From contig NZ_JBGCCN010000004.1 of the NCBI RefSeq assembly GCF_041261225.1, positions 1-64,000 on the forward strand: a stretch of 64,000 nt of DNA, given 5' to 3'. Every line of letters begins with the position of its first letter. Position 1 is the stretch's first letter. Below, in pieces: positions 55,222-63,766 of the stretch. The DNA is from Streptomyces sp. V4I8 (GTDB lineage: Bacteria; Actinomycetota; Actinomycetes; Streptomycetales; Streptomycetaceae). The notes beneath the pieces are model-generated. The model saw only the letters and a list, made by a program, of their open reading frames with translations, was not told where the DNA came from and did not search any database. The position numbers and the translations under genes are program-made.

Positions 55222-55557
55222 TTACATGGCGGCCAGGGCGAGCGCACGGTGGATACGCAGCGAGGCAAGTGCTTCCCTACGCTGCTTCCGGCGGGCAGCC
55301 ATCAAACGCAGGTTCTGGTGTCGTTGTCCATCCTTCATCATCGAGTCGCCGGGATGTGCATTGCCTGCTTGCGCTAATCCTGCGGCTTCCGATCCGGCCG
55401 CGCAGATGCCTTCCGGTCGCGTTTTCCCGGCCAGCGGGTATATGGCAGCGCGCAGCACCATGTCGGCGGCAGCGGGGACGACCGCGAGCTCGGGAGCCAG
55501 TACCCGTCCCGGCTCTGTGGTCGACTCATCGTCTGCCTTCATGTGACATTCCGTCAC
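55222..55557 (-). CDS. Small hypothetical protein (111 aa)
   Basis: GTG start at 55557 with AAGGAGAGG six bases upstream (VTECHMKADDESTTEPGR). An Ala/Val-rich middle (LAPELAVVPAAADMVLRAAI) is followed by a basic C-terminus (RLMAARRKQRREALASLRIH) that is probably helical. No domain is recognised. The clear ribosome site supports expression. Confidence 0.5.
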   Translation of the reverse strand: MTECHMKADDESTTEPGRVLAPELAVVPAAADMVLRAAIYPLAGKTRPEGICAAGSEAAGLAQAGNAHPGDSMMKDGQRHQNLRLMAARRKQRREALASLRIHRALALAAM

Positions 55558-56132
55558 TTGCCTCTCCTTGCCTGTATGGAATGAGGCTTTTGGCCGTTGG
55601 CATGCGAGCCCACCCCACACTTCACATCGGCCTTCCCTGTCAACTTCCGCACCAGCCGAGGGCTTACCGCCCAGTGTCCCAACAACCGGCGTCTGCGCAG
55701 CGGCTCCTTAGGACGCCTCCACAGGGATTGGACACAGCCGAGCGCCAACCGTTACGTCAAAGATCGACCTGGCGCAATATCCTCATAATATGCGCAAAAT
55801 ATGGAAAGGTGGCTCATGTGTACCCCGGAGTCATGGCCTACGGGGTCGAAATCCGGGCGCGTCTGCTTCAGTTGCCCCGGGCCAGTCATGAGCAGGGTTC
55901 TGGGCCTCTCTTCGTCTCTGCGCTCACCCTGCTCGCCCGTACGGTCAGGAACGGGTTTTACAGGCAGACGACGCAGCTCACGCGGACATGCTGCTGCGGA
56001 GGGAGTTGGGCGGGCGGCTGTCCCCGAGAAGGGCCAAGTCGCGCTGCAGGAGACATTCGGGGTTTCGGTGTACCGAGGAGCACTCCTTCCCAGGATTCCC
56101 CGGCGGCTGACGCACAGGCCGCTGGGATCTAA
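55558..56132. other. Intergenic, no gene seen
   Basis: About 575 bp before an IS5-type element. A long plus-strand frame crosses it but has poor composition. A short stretch near 55960-56030 has some coding character (AHADMLLRRELGGRLSPR) without a start. Confidence 0.45.
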
Positions 56133-56985
56133 GGAGTCATCTCATTTGGCTGGGTAAGCTGCTGGTCGTGGCAGGGATCGTTGAGCGGCTGGTGCCGGAC
56201 GAGTTGTGGGAGCTGTTCCAGCGGGTGGTGCCGGAGGCGCCATCGCGGCCTCAGGGTGGCGGCCGGCGTCGGCACGGCGACCGCGAAGTGCTGGCTGCGA
56301 TCGTCTTCGTGACGACCTCCGGCTGCACGGGGCAGCAGTTGCCGACCCCGTCGTTCGGTCCGTCTGGCGCGACGGCTCACCGACGATTCACCGAGTGGAC
56401 GAAGGCCCGCGTGTGGGCCAAACTCCACCGCCTGGTCCTCGACGAACTCGGGTCCCGCGGCGAGTTGGACTGGTCCCGGTGCGCGATCGACTCGGTCAAC
56501 ATGCGGGCCTTGAAAAGGGGGAGCTGACAGGCCCGAATCCTGTAGACCGAGGCAAGTACGGGTCAAAGATCCACTTGATCACGGAGCGGACCGGCCTGCC
56601 CCTGTCCATCGGCATCTCGGGCGCCAACACCCACGACAGCCAGGCACTGATCCCGCTGGTGAAGGGCATACCACCGATCCGCTCCCGCCGAGGACGCCGG
56701 AGACGCAGACCCCACAAACTCCACGCCGACAAGGGCTACGACTACAACCACCTGCGGCGATGGTTATCCGGTCGAGGCATCCGGCATCGCATCGCCCGCA
56801 AGGGCATCGAGACCTCGCAACGACTTGGCCGCCACCGTTGGACCATCGAACGCACCATGGCCTGGCTCGCCGGATGCCGACGCCTTCACCGCCGCTACGA
56901 ACGCAAGGCCGACCACTTTCTCGCCTTCGCCAGCATCGCCTGCACCCTGATCTGCTACCGCCGACTCACCAAATGAGATGACCTC
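56133..56985 (+). mobile_element. 853-bp IS5-type element, TAA duplication
   Basis: Inverted ends ggagtcatctcatttgg (56133) and ccaaatgagatgacctc (ending 56985) differ at two positions. TAA flanks at 56130-56132 and 56986-56988. Different from the other IS5-type elements in the window. Confidence 0.88.
56168..56976 (+). CDS. IS5-family (IS427-like) transposase, two overlapping frames
   Basis: The first frame (119 residues, ATG 56168) reads VERLVPDELWELFQRVVPEA and WSRCAIDSVNMRALK (first Asp) and stops at 56527. A -1 shift at tgaaaagggg (56511-56520) continues with KGELTGPNPVDRGKYGSK, KLHADKGYDYNHLRRWL (second Asp) and RWTIERTMAWLAGCRRLHRR (Glu) to 56976. Many relatives use programmed -1 frameshifting at exactly this K-x-G position. 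No other lesion is present, so the element may be active. Confidence 0.8.
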
Positions 56986-57633
56986 TAAGTGGGCCACTCA
57001 CATGTTCATCGCATCCTGCTTATCGAGAGCGCGCCGTGGCTCCAGCCCAACTCCAGTGCCAGAGTCTTGGTCTGGTCAGGTCGCCTTGGGAAGTCCCAAG
57101 GAGGGACCGGGAATCCTGGCCGGCCCTCCGCGGTTCCGCAGAGTCGGGGTGGGCCCGCACCCCTAGTGCCGCACCCCGACCTGCTACCCGGGCCGCACCC
57201 CTTCGCGCTTCGGGCCGGGCATCGCTAGTAGATCGGCTAGGGGCCAGCAAGGGAAGGTAGTTGTGCCACTGGTGGCGTGAATGGGTTGAATCCTGAGCCG
57301 TCTCGAAGGAACGTGGCAGGTCGGGCCGGAAGGTAGGCGGTTGCCACGAGATATGCACGGACTTCGCCTCCGAAGGAGGAGTATCGGCAGCTCCGCACGG
57401 GCATCCCACCCCGGGAACCGGAATCCGCATAACAGTTCGAGTTACTTCGGCGCCGACAGGTACATATGCGGTATGGCTGTATCATCGGTTTCCTCTTCGC
57501 GCCATCTGGAGGAACTGCTTTATGAACGTGGAATTCAGGTGTTCCGCGAGAGACAGCCAAGAAGAAATGCGATTGTCCGTGTCCACTTCCGGGCAGTCGT
57601 GCAACCGCGCATGCCTGTTGGAGCGGTAGGGCG
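56986..57633. other. Intergenic, no gene seen
   Basis: About 650 bp between the IS5-type element and the AraC gene. The last 200 bases before the regulator are less GC-rich and probably contain its promoter. No operator-like palindrome is evident. Confidence 0.5.
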
Positions 57634-58617
57634 ATGGAGACGCTGATCTTCGACAGCGACGACCTGCATATGGTGGAAGGCTTCCTCAGTCGCGCCTATG
57701 CCCGGATGCGTATCAGCAGTAACACCGCCGCGGCCGGCAGGGTCCGCGTCCGCCGCAGCATCCTGCCCTCCATCAGCGTCGATGAGCTGGACCTCGCCAT
57801 CGACATGAGTTACGCGGTGACACCGCTCGGAAAGATCTGCCTGTGTATGGTCCACGAAGGAACTATCCGGGACCACGTCTTCCCTGGCGTCCGGGACACT
57901 TTCGGGCCCGGTGACATGGTGGTGCTCGCGCCGCCGGACCTGTCGTACGCGGGTCACGTTTGCCGCGCCCGCTGCACCATCACGATGCTGGACCTCAACC
58001 TACTCGACCAAGTCACCGCGACCGGCGCCGAACCGCCCCGCAGGCCAGTGCGGTTGACCGGACACCGGCCCAACTCGCCAGCTGCGTCCCGCCACTTGAA
58101 GCAGACCATCACCTACCTGCGCGACCACGTACTCACCGACCCGGCCATCGCCGAACAGCCACTGATCGTCTCCACCAGCAGTCAGCTGCTGGCCGCCAGC
58201 GTCCTGGCGGCGTTCCCCAACACGGTGAGCACCGCTCCCACGGCGCAGGACCGCAGGGACGCGCACCCCACCACGCTGCGACGGGCCATCACCTACATCG
58301 ATGACCACGCCGATCAGCCCATCACCGTCGCCGAAATCGCGGCAGCGGCACACGTCACCGTTCGCGCCTTGCAGTACACGTTCCGCCGCCACCTCGACAC
58401 GACCCCGCTCGCCTATCTGCGTCGCACGCGTCTCGCCCATGCCCATCGCGAGTTGCTGGCTGCCCGCCCGCAGGGCGAGAGAACCGTCACCGATATTGCC
58501 GCCCGCTGGGGCTTCGCCCATCCCAGCCGCTTCGCCGCGCTCTATCGCGACACCTACGGCACCAGCCCATCCCACACACTCCCCCGACCTTCCAGCCGCT
58601 CTCAGTCACCCCGGTGA
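57634..58617 (+). CDS. AraC-family transcriptional regulator
   Basis: 327 residues from ATG 57634 (GGAGCGGTAGGGCG upstream). The N-terminal cupin-like/AraC_binding_2-type domain spans about 1-150 (VRVRRSILPSISVDELDLA; HVFPGVRDTFGPGDMVVLAP). The C-terminal double HTH covers about 215-315: PITVAEIAAAAHVTVRALQY, then TFRRHLDTTPLAYLRRTRLA and VTDIAARWGFAHPSRFAALY, followed by RDTYGTSPS. All core HTH positions are intact. The ligand is unknown. A bidirectional hairpin separates it from the convergent surface-protein gene. Possible target: that gene or a neighbour. Confidence 0.88.
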   Translation: METLIFDSDDLHMVEGFLSRAYARMRISSNTAAAGRVRVRRSILPSISVDELDLAIDMSYAVTPLGKICLCMVHEGTIRDHVFPGVRDTFGPGDMVVLAPPDLSYAGHVCRARCTITMLDLNLLDQVTATGAEPPRRPVRLTGHRPNSPAASRHLKQTITYLRDHVLTDPAIAEQPLIVSTSSQLLAASVLAAFPNTVSTAPTAQDRRDAHPTTLRRAITYIDDHADQPITVAEIAAAAHVTVRALQYTFRRHLDTTPLAYLRRTRLAHAHRELLAARPQGERTVTDIAARWGFAHPSRFAALYRDTYGTSPSHTLPRPSSRSQSPR

Positions 58618-58787
58618 GGCGCAGCTCCGTCGGAGGCTGATATCTCGATGGGAACGGTTCATGCCCAGGGGGACGGTGGGGGTTCCGGCTCCCTTTTCGA
58701 CAACACCTTTGGCTACCGGATCCGGACCGCACGTCAGAACCTGGACTTGTCGGCGTTCAAGGCTCGACGTTCGATTGAGAGGGACGC

Positions 58788-58830
58788 GACTGGTCCCTCC
58801 CCTGCGGCGTCCGCCGGGGAGGGACCAGTC
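58788..58830. terminator. Bidirectional hairpin terminator
   Basis: A 15-bp perfect stem (gactggtccctcccc / ggggagggaccagtc) with a 13-base loop, between the convergent AraC gene (ends 58617) and surface-protein paralogue 2 (ends 58865). Confidence 0.85.
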
Positions 58831-58864
58831 TGTGCCTGTCAGTGAGAGGTGTTGGCGATTTTCG

Positions 58865-61642
58865 CTAAATGGCGGCTCCCATGGTGTCGCGTCGACGGCG
58901 GTGGTAGAGGGTGCCGGTGAGGGTCAGGAGTGCGGCGGCGGCGGTGCCGATGGCCGGGTCGATGACGGGGACGTCGATCTCGGTCGGGTCACACGCCTTG
59001 TCGTTGCTGGGGTTGGGGTCGGGCTCGTTGCCCATGACCACCGCACAGTTCTCGATCATCGTGTCGACGGGCGGGTTCGGGGCCAGTCCGCGGACGGTGA
59101 TGATGTGGCTCTGCCCCACCTTGAGCGGACCGCCGGTGCAGGTGAGGATCTGGTTGTTGATGCTGCACCCGGGGTCGGCGGTACGGGCGTCGGTGATCCC
59201 GGCCGGGATGGGGTCGGTCACCTTCCAGCCGGTCGAGTCGTTGGGGCCGTTGTTGGTGACGGTGACCTGGTATTCGATGGCCGCTCCGCCCAGGACCTTG
59301 GCGGGGGCGGTCTTGTCGACGCCCAGGTCGACGCTGGACTTGGTGAACCCGAAGTCGCCGCTGTGGTTGTTCTGCCCCGCGCCCTGCGGGGTGACGGTGA
59401 TGGCCGGGAACGGGCTGCCGCCGGTCTCGCCGTTGGAGTCGATCTGCTCGTTGTCGCCGACGTTCGGACGGGTAGGCGACGAGCCCTCCAGGACTCCGCC
59501 GGCCTGGTAGTCGGCCGGGTTGTCCATCTTGATGGTGTACGTCCGGCCGTACTGCAGGTCCTCGGCCGCCACGTTCTTGGTGATCGTGGAGTCGAAGTAG
59601 TACTCACCCCGTGAGTTGGTGACCGTGGTGCCGATCTTGTTGCCGTCGGCGTCATACAGATTCACCGTCGCACCCACCAACGGCTGCTCACCCGGATCCT
59701 GGATACCGTCCTCATCCGTGTCCTGCCACACCCGGTTACCCAACTGCAACGGCGCCTGATCACACAGGACTTCCAGGTCACCGATACCGCGTGCCTTGCC
59801 GAAGTTGTTGTTCAGGTAGGCGCCGCCGTTGTCGATCCCGTTCCCGTCAGGGTCTCCGAGCCGGGTGCCCTTCTGGCGGTCGACCCAGATCAGCCCGTGG
59901 CCCGTCCACCAGTTACTCGGGACCGAGAGGGGGTCCATGGCAGTGAAGGGCATGACCGTCTCCACCTTGGACAGGGCCAGACCTCCCTGGCTGACCTCCT
60001 GGTGGTTACCGAAGGCCCCCCACTCACCCGGGTAGAACTCCGGGACTCTCGGGTCCTGGTAACCGCCGTTGGTGGCGGCGGTGTCGTGGTTGGCGCAGCC
60101 ACCGTGTGCGTCCAGGACGAACATGTGGTTGCCGCCGAGGCACGCCCGGTTGAGGTCACCGCCGTTGAGTGCGGTCGTTGCAGGGAAGCCCGGGAAGTCG
60201 GGCAGGGCCCAGCCGGAGCGGTCGGGGAAGCGGTCACCGAGTGCGAGGACCATGTCACCGTTGGTCTCGAATGCGATGTCGTCGAACTCGGGTTCGGGGT
60301 TCTGGATGGGACCCTCGCCGCAGGCATGGTTGACGCCGTCGAAGTCGACCTGGTTCACGGGCCGGTCGCTCCTCCACGCGTACCACGTATTGCCGACGCA
60401 GGGGATGCCGTTATATCCGCCGCGCCGGAAGTCGCTGAGCGCCTGGTCCATGACGGTGTTGGTGAACTGACCCGTAGTCGGGTCGAACTTCCACACCACC
60501 GCGCGCAGGTTGGCCCTGTTGTTGGGGGTGGACTCGGCCGAGCACACACCGCCGACGTACACCTTGCCGTCCTGGATGCCCAGACCGCGCGGGCGCCAGT
60601 CACCCGGCGAGGCGCAGCCTGGGTCCGGGATGGCGTAGGAGGCCTTCGGCGCGGTGGCGGTGGCCAGCGTGGCGTCGTAGCGGTAGAGCCTGCGGTCGTT
60701 GAGGTTGATGACGTACAGGTCCTTGCCGTCTGGGCTGACGTCCAGATCGCCCAGGGACTGCTTGCCCACCACCGGGTTGAACGCCAGGTCCATATTGACG
60801 CCCGGCTGGTGCGGCGTGGTGCCGGGGTTGGGGACCCTGGCCCACAGACGGGTCTGCCCGTCGGGCTGGGTGACGTAGATCGCGCCGGGGCCGCCGGGAC
60901 CGTAGTCCGAGCCCCGCTTGGCGTAGGCGGCGGAGAAGAGGTTCTTGTTGACCTTGTTGTAGCCCAGACCCCACACCGTGCCGGTCTGCGCCTCGGTCGC
61001 CAGCGCCCGCGACTGGTCAGGGTTGGGAGGAGCGTCGGACGGAATCTGCACGCCGCGGGCGTTGAACGGGATCGACGTCAGAGTACGACGGGTAGCCGGC
61101 GTCGGGTCCGGCGGCGGAATCGAGGGATTCTGGCAGGCGGCGACCAGCGGGGCATTCCGCTGGCAGTAGTCCTCCGGGCTCCAGAACGAGGTCGTGATCT
61201 CCACGTTCTTGCCGCCCGACAGGTCCACGAACTCCACATTCGAGGACAGCACGGTCCGGTCCAGCAGATCCGTCCGTGGCGAAGCCTGGCCGGGCGAATA
61301 CACCTTCGGATCCGGGTTCTTCACCTCGATCCGGTACTTCCCCTTCGACAGACTGCTGCCCGGGTCCAGCTTCACCACACCGTTCGCATCCGTGGTCCCG
61401 GTGACCGAGTTGCCCGCGTCATCGGTCAGCACGACCTGGACCCCGGCCCAGCCCGGCTCCAGCACCTCATCCCACTTACCGTTCGCGTTCACCTCCCGCA
61501 CCACACGAACCGTCGCCTGACCATCCCCGCTGTCAGCCCACGCCGACGACACCACACCCGTCGCCGCGAGCGACGCCGCCAACGCACTCGATAACGCCAA
61601 AGACATCCCACCGGCCCACCGCCGGCGCTGCCGTAGCTCCAT
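58865..61642 (-). CDS. Secreted wall-associated protein with SdrD-type B and DUF11 domains, paralogue 2
   Basis: 925 residues from ATG 61642. Domain order is as in paralogue 1 at 47500: signal peptide, Cna-B-like domain, propeller-like centre, SdrD B-like and DUF11-type domains, then a membrane stretch with tail YHRRRRDTMGAAI and no LPxTG. About the first 160 residues and the last 300 are almost identical to paralogue 1. The centre (about 165-610) is clearly diverged: FSAAYAKRGSDYGPGGPGA, LYVINLNDRRLYRYDATLA, FDDIAFETNGDMVLALGDRF. The pair is inverted and about 8.6 kb apart. An AT-rich palindrome at 61661-61685 precedes the start. Confidence 0.82.
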   Translation of the reverse strand: MELRQRRRWAGGMSLALSSALAASLAATGVVSSAWADSGDGQATVRVVREVNANGKWDEVLEPGWAGVQVVLTDDAGNSVTGTTDANGVVKLDPGSSLSKGKYRIEVKNPDPKVYSPGQASPRTDLLDRTVLSSNVEFVDLSGGKNVEITTSFWSPEDYCQRNAPLVAACQNPSIPPPDPTPATRRTLTSIPFNARGVQIPSDAPPNPDQSRALATEAQTGTVWGLGYNKVNKNLFSAAYAKRGSDYGPGGPGAIYVTQPDGQTRLWARVPNPGTTPHQPGVNMDLAFNPVVGKQSLGDLDVSPDGKDLYVINLNDRRLYRYDATLATATAPKASYAIPDPGCASPGDWRPRGLGIQDGKVYVGGVCSAESTPNNRANLRAVVWKFDPTTGQFTNTVMDQALSDFRRGGYNGIPCVGNTWYAWRSDRPVNQVDFDGVNHACGEGPIQNPEPEFDDIAFETNGDMVLALGDRFPDRSGWALPDFPGFPATTALNGGDLNRACLGGNHMFVLDAHGGCANHDTAATNGGYQDPRVPEFYPGEWGAFGNHQEVSQGGLALSKVETVMPFTAMDPLSVPSNWWTGHGLIWVDRQKGTRLGDPDGNGIDNGGAYLNNNFGKARGIGDLEVLCDQAPLQLGNRVWQDTDEDGIQDPGEQPLVGATVNLYDADGNKIGTTVTNSRGEYYFDSTITKNVAAEDLQYGRTYTIKMDNPADYQAGGVLEGSSPTRPNVGDNEQIDSNGETGGSPFPAITVTPQGAGQNNHSGDFGFTKSSVDLGVDKTAPAKVLGGAAIEYQVTVTNNGPNDSTGWKVTDPIPAGITDARTADPGCSINNQILTCTGGPLKVGQSHIITVRGLAPNPPVDTMIENCAVVMGNEPDPNPSNDKACDPTEIDVPVIDPAIGTAAAALLTLTGTLYHRRRRDTMGAAI

Positions 61643-61660
61643 CACCAGTCCCATCTATAC

Positions 61661-61685
61661 ATCGATATACATGCATATCGATATG
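61661..61685. promoter_or_regulatory. AT-rich palindromes upstream of surface-protein paralogue 2
   Basis: ATCGATATACATGCATATCG (61661-61680) is the main part of a near-perfect 22-bp palindrome that overlaps the perfect 12-bp palindrome CATATCGATATG (61674-61685), 19 bases before the start codon. Such AT-rich dyads are conspicuous in this genome and suggest a repressor or activator site. Nothing similar precedes paralogue 1. Confidence 0.5.
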
Positions 61686-61871
61686 TCACGCAGAGCAAGG
61701 AATACTGGTAAAGATCTACATACTTATCCTGTATGACGCATCAGAAGGCGATCGAGTGGATACTCACATAATCGGTACTTCAGATCAGCACCTCCCACTG
61801 TTGACGCCATTCCCTGAATCGCGCGGGGTGGTGAGTTGCGAACATCGATGCCCAAGTGCTGGGGAGGTCTT

Positions 61872-62192
61872 GTGGCGTACGCTCTCTTAGTCCGCTTTAC
61901 CGCCCGCGACGACGTAGCAGCTGCAGCATTCGACCAGCTCGCTGCCGAAACCCTGGAAGGGATTCAGGCGAAGGAACCCGGCACCCTGGTGTACGTCTCT
62001 CATGTTCCCGTGGATGAACCCACCGTGCGCGTCTTCTACGAGCTCTACACGGACCGGGAGGCCTTCGCCCGGCACGAGGAACAGCCGCACGTAAGGCGTT
62101 TCCTGGGCGAGCGTGAGCAATATCTGGCCGGCACAGAGGTGACGTTCCTCGATGAAGTGGCAGGCAAAAGACCCACGCAGCCCGGAACTTAG
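61872..62192 (+). CDS. ABM-family (antibiotic biosynthesis monooxygenase-like) protein
   Basis: 106 residues from GTG 61872, with GGGGAGG five bases upstream (a longer frame from 61836 has none). The dimeric ferredoxin-like ABM fold is suggested by AYALLVRFTARDDVAAAAFD, AKEPGTLVYVSHVPVDEPTV, RVFYELYTDREAFARHEEQP and HVRRFLGEREQYLAGTEV. Family members include small cofactor-free monooxygenases and heme- or quinol-related enzymes; the substrate cannot be told. It is convergent with the GH18-like gene. No biosynthetic partners nearby. Confidence 0.8.
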   Translation: MAYALLVRFTARDDVAAAAFDQLAAETLEGIQAKEPGTLVYVSHVPVDEPTVRVFYELYTDREAFARHEEQPHVRRFLGEREQYLAGTEVTFLDEVAGKRPTQPGT

Positions 62193-62254
62193 CGCTGCAG
62201 CAACTCGCGAAATGCGGGCGCCCGTTGCGAACGGCCGAGCGTCGGGGCGGCAGG

Positions 62255-63766
62255 TCAGCCGGTGAACCCGGCGGTGATGGAAGTGAACTTCCAGGCTTCG
62301 TGATCGGTTCCGGAGCAGTGCCCGACCGTGCCGCCGTTCGGGCAGGGGCGGTCACGGTTGACCGACCAGAAGGCCAAGCGGCCAATGTGGTGGGAGTTGG
62401 CCCAGTCCCGGATTCGAGTCCAGGTCTCGGGGGTGTTGATCTCACCGCCGTCACTGCGGCCGTTCATGCCGGAGATGCCTACGTGGGCGTAGGCGATGGC
62501 ATCGTTCCAACCGAAGGTGCTCTTCAGCTTGTTCTTCAGGACCTCGGTCGCGTTGACCGTGGCGCCGTAGATGTCCGCGCCGCCGCCGATGTCGAAGGGC
62601 ATGATGGTAAAGACGTCGATGTTCGCCTTCAGCTCGGCGGCTCGCTCGATGAGGCGGTTGCCCCACGGATTCTTGGTGAGGCTGCCGAAGGTGACGATGG
62701 TCTTCAGGCCGGGATTGTTCTGCTTGACGATCTTGAGGGCGCCCAGAATGCGGTCCTGGACGGCCGGGTTCTCGAATTCGTCGGTGTTCTCGATGTCGAC
62801 GTCGATGGCCTTGAATCCGTAAGCGTCGATCACCTTCTGATATGCGTCGGCCAACGCTTCCGGGGATGGGCAGTTGGGGCCGAGCTTGTTGCCGCTCCAG
62901 CCGCTGATGGACGGAATGACGTCGCCGCCGGCCGCGCGGATCGCATTGATGGTTTCCCGATGGGCCGCATCCATGAGCGGGCCATTGTTCCAGGCGGGCT
63001 GGCAGCCACCGGAGGCATGGATGAAAGCCATGGAGAAGGTCTTGATCCCGGTCTCTTTCATCACTGTGGAGACGTCGGGCATCCTTTGGTTGAGGTTGAG
63101 GTAAGGCGTCGCCGGGCTGAGGGCACCCGCCTGGGCGGGCGCGACGGACTGCCCTTGGTGCGCGGCCTGGGGCTTGCCGGCCGCGTTCGTGGGCTCAGTG
63201 TTCATCGGCCCCTGGGCTCCGGCGACCGCTGCTGGAGGACGCTGACCTGCGGTGGCATCCGCCTGGCTCTGCGTGGAGCTCGGAGAGCCCACGCCAGAGT
63301 GGCTGCTCTGCTGGGCCTGACGTGCGAACTCCGCGAGCTGCCACCGCTGCTGCGGCGTGAGCCGGGCGAGTTCCTGCCGCTGCTGCGGGGTGAGCCGGGC
63401 GAGTTCCTGCCGCTGCTGCGGGGTGAGCGTCGCCAGGTCCTGCCGCTCTTGCGCCGTAAGTCCTGCCAATGCCGCGCATTCCTGCGGGGTCAGCTGGGCA
63501 AGTTGGTTCCGCTCCGCCGGGGCAAGTTGCGCCAGTTCCTGCCACTCCTGTGGCGTCAGTTGCTGTGTGTGTGCGGGGCATGCCGGTGTCGTGGCCCCTT
63601 TCACCTGTAGCGACGAAATCTGCGCTGCAGGCTCGGCTGCGTACGAACTCGTCGCGGCCGTCAGAATCAATCCCGCGGAGACAGGCGCGGTGATGGCACC
63701 CAGCTTCAAGGCCTGCTGCTGCCTCAGAGCCCGCCCTCTACGCACCCTCTTGTGACGTGCCGCCAC
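62255..63766 (-). CDS. Secreted GH18-like protein with seven 11-residue repeats
   Basis: 503 residues from GTG 63766, with GGAGG five bases upstream. The signal peptide (LKLGAITAPVSAGLILTAAT) cleaves near SSYA. Residues 70-147 hold seven 11-residue repeats, TPQ(Q/E)(R)xxLAxL, predicted as an amphipathic helix or coiled coil. A Ser/Gln/Ala-rich spacer reaches about 225. The C-terminal TIM-barrel domain has GIKTFSMAFIHASGGCQPAW, GGDVIPSISGWSGNKLG and the GH18 catalytic-type strand FKAIDVDIENTDEF (DxDxE), then VFTIMPFDIGGG and GRLAFWSVNRDRPC. This fits chitinase-like GH18 proteins of Streptomyces. It lacks a visible chitin-binding domain. The helical repeats may bind a partner or the cell surface. 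Confidence 0.85.
   Translation of the reverse strand: MAARHKRVRRGRALRQQQALKLGAITAPVSAGLILTAATSSYAAEPAAQISSLQVKGATTPACPAHTQQLTPQEWQELAQLAPAERNQLAQLTPQECAALAGLTAQERQDLATLTPQQRQELARLTPQQRQELARLTPQQRWQLAEFARQAQQSSHSGVGSPSSTQSQADATAGQRPPAAVAGAQGPMNTEPTNAAGKPQAAHQGQSVAPAQAGALSPATPYLNLNQRMPDVSTVMKETGIKTFSMAFIHASGGCQPAWNNGPLMDAAHRETINAIRAAGGDVIPSISGWSGNKLGPNCPSPEALADAYQKVIDAYGFKAIDVDIENTDEFENPAVQDRILGALKIVKQNNPGLKTIVTFGSLTKNPWGNRLIERAAELKANIDVFTIMPFDIGGGADIYGATVNATEVLKNKLKSTFGWNDAIAYAHVGISGMNGRSDGGEINTPETWTRIRDWANSHHIGRLAFWSVNRDRPCPNGGTVGHCSGTDHEAWKFTSITAGFTG
63326..63556. repeat. Seven in-frame 33-bp repeats in the GH18-like gene
   Basis: Period 33 bp, encoding an 11-residue motif beginning TPQ or APA/TAQ. 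The units nearest 63370-63430 are the most alike, a sign of recent unit expansion. Confidence 0.88.

Noticed and set aside
63326..63556. Regular repeats resembling a CRISPR-like array
   Set aside because: The repeats are contiguous, 33-bp in-frame units of a protein with no spacers and no cas genes nearby.
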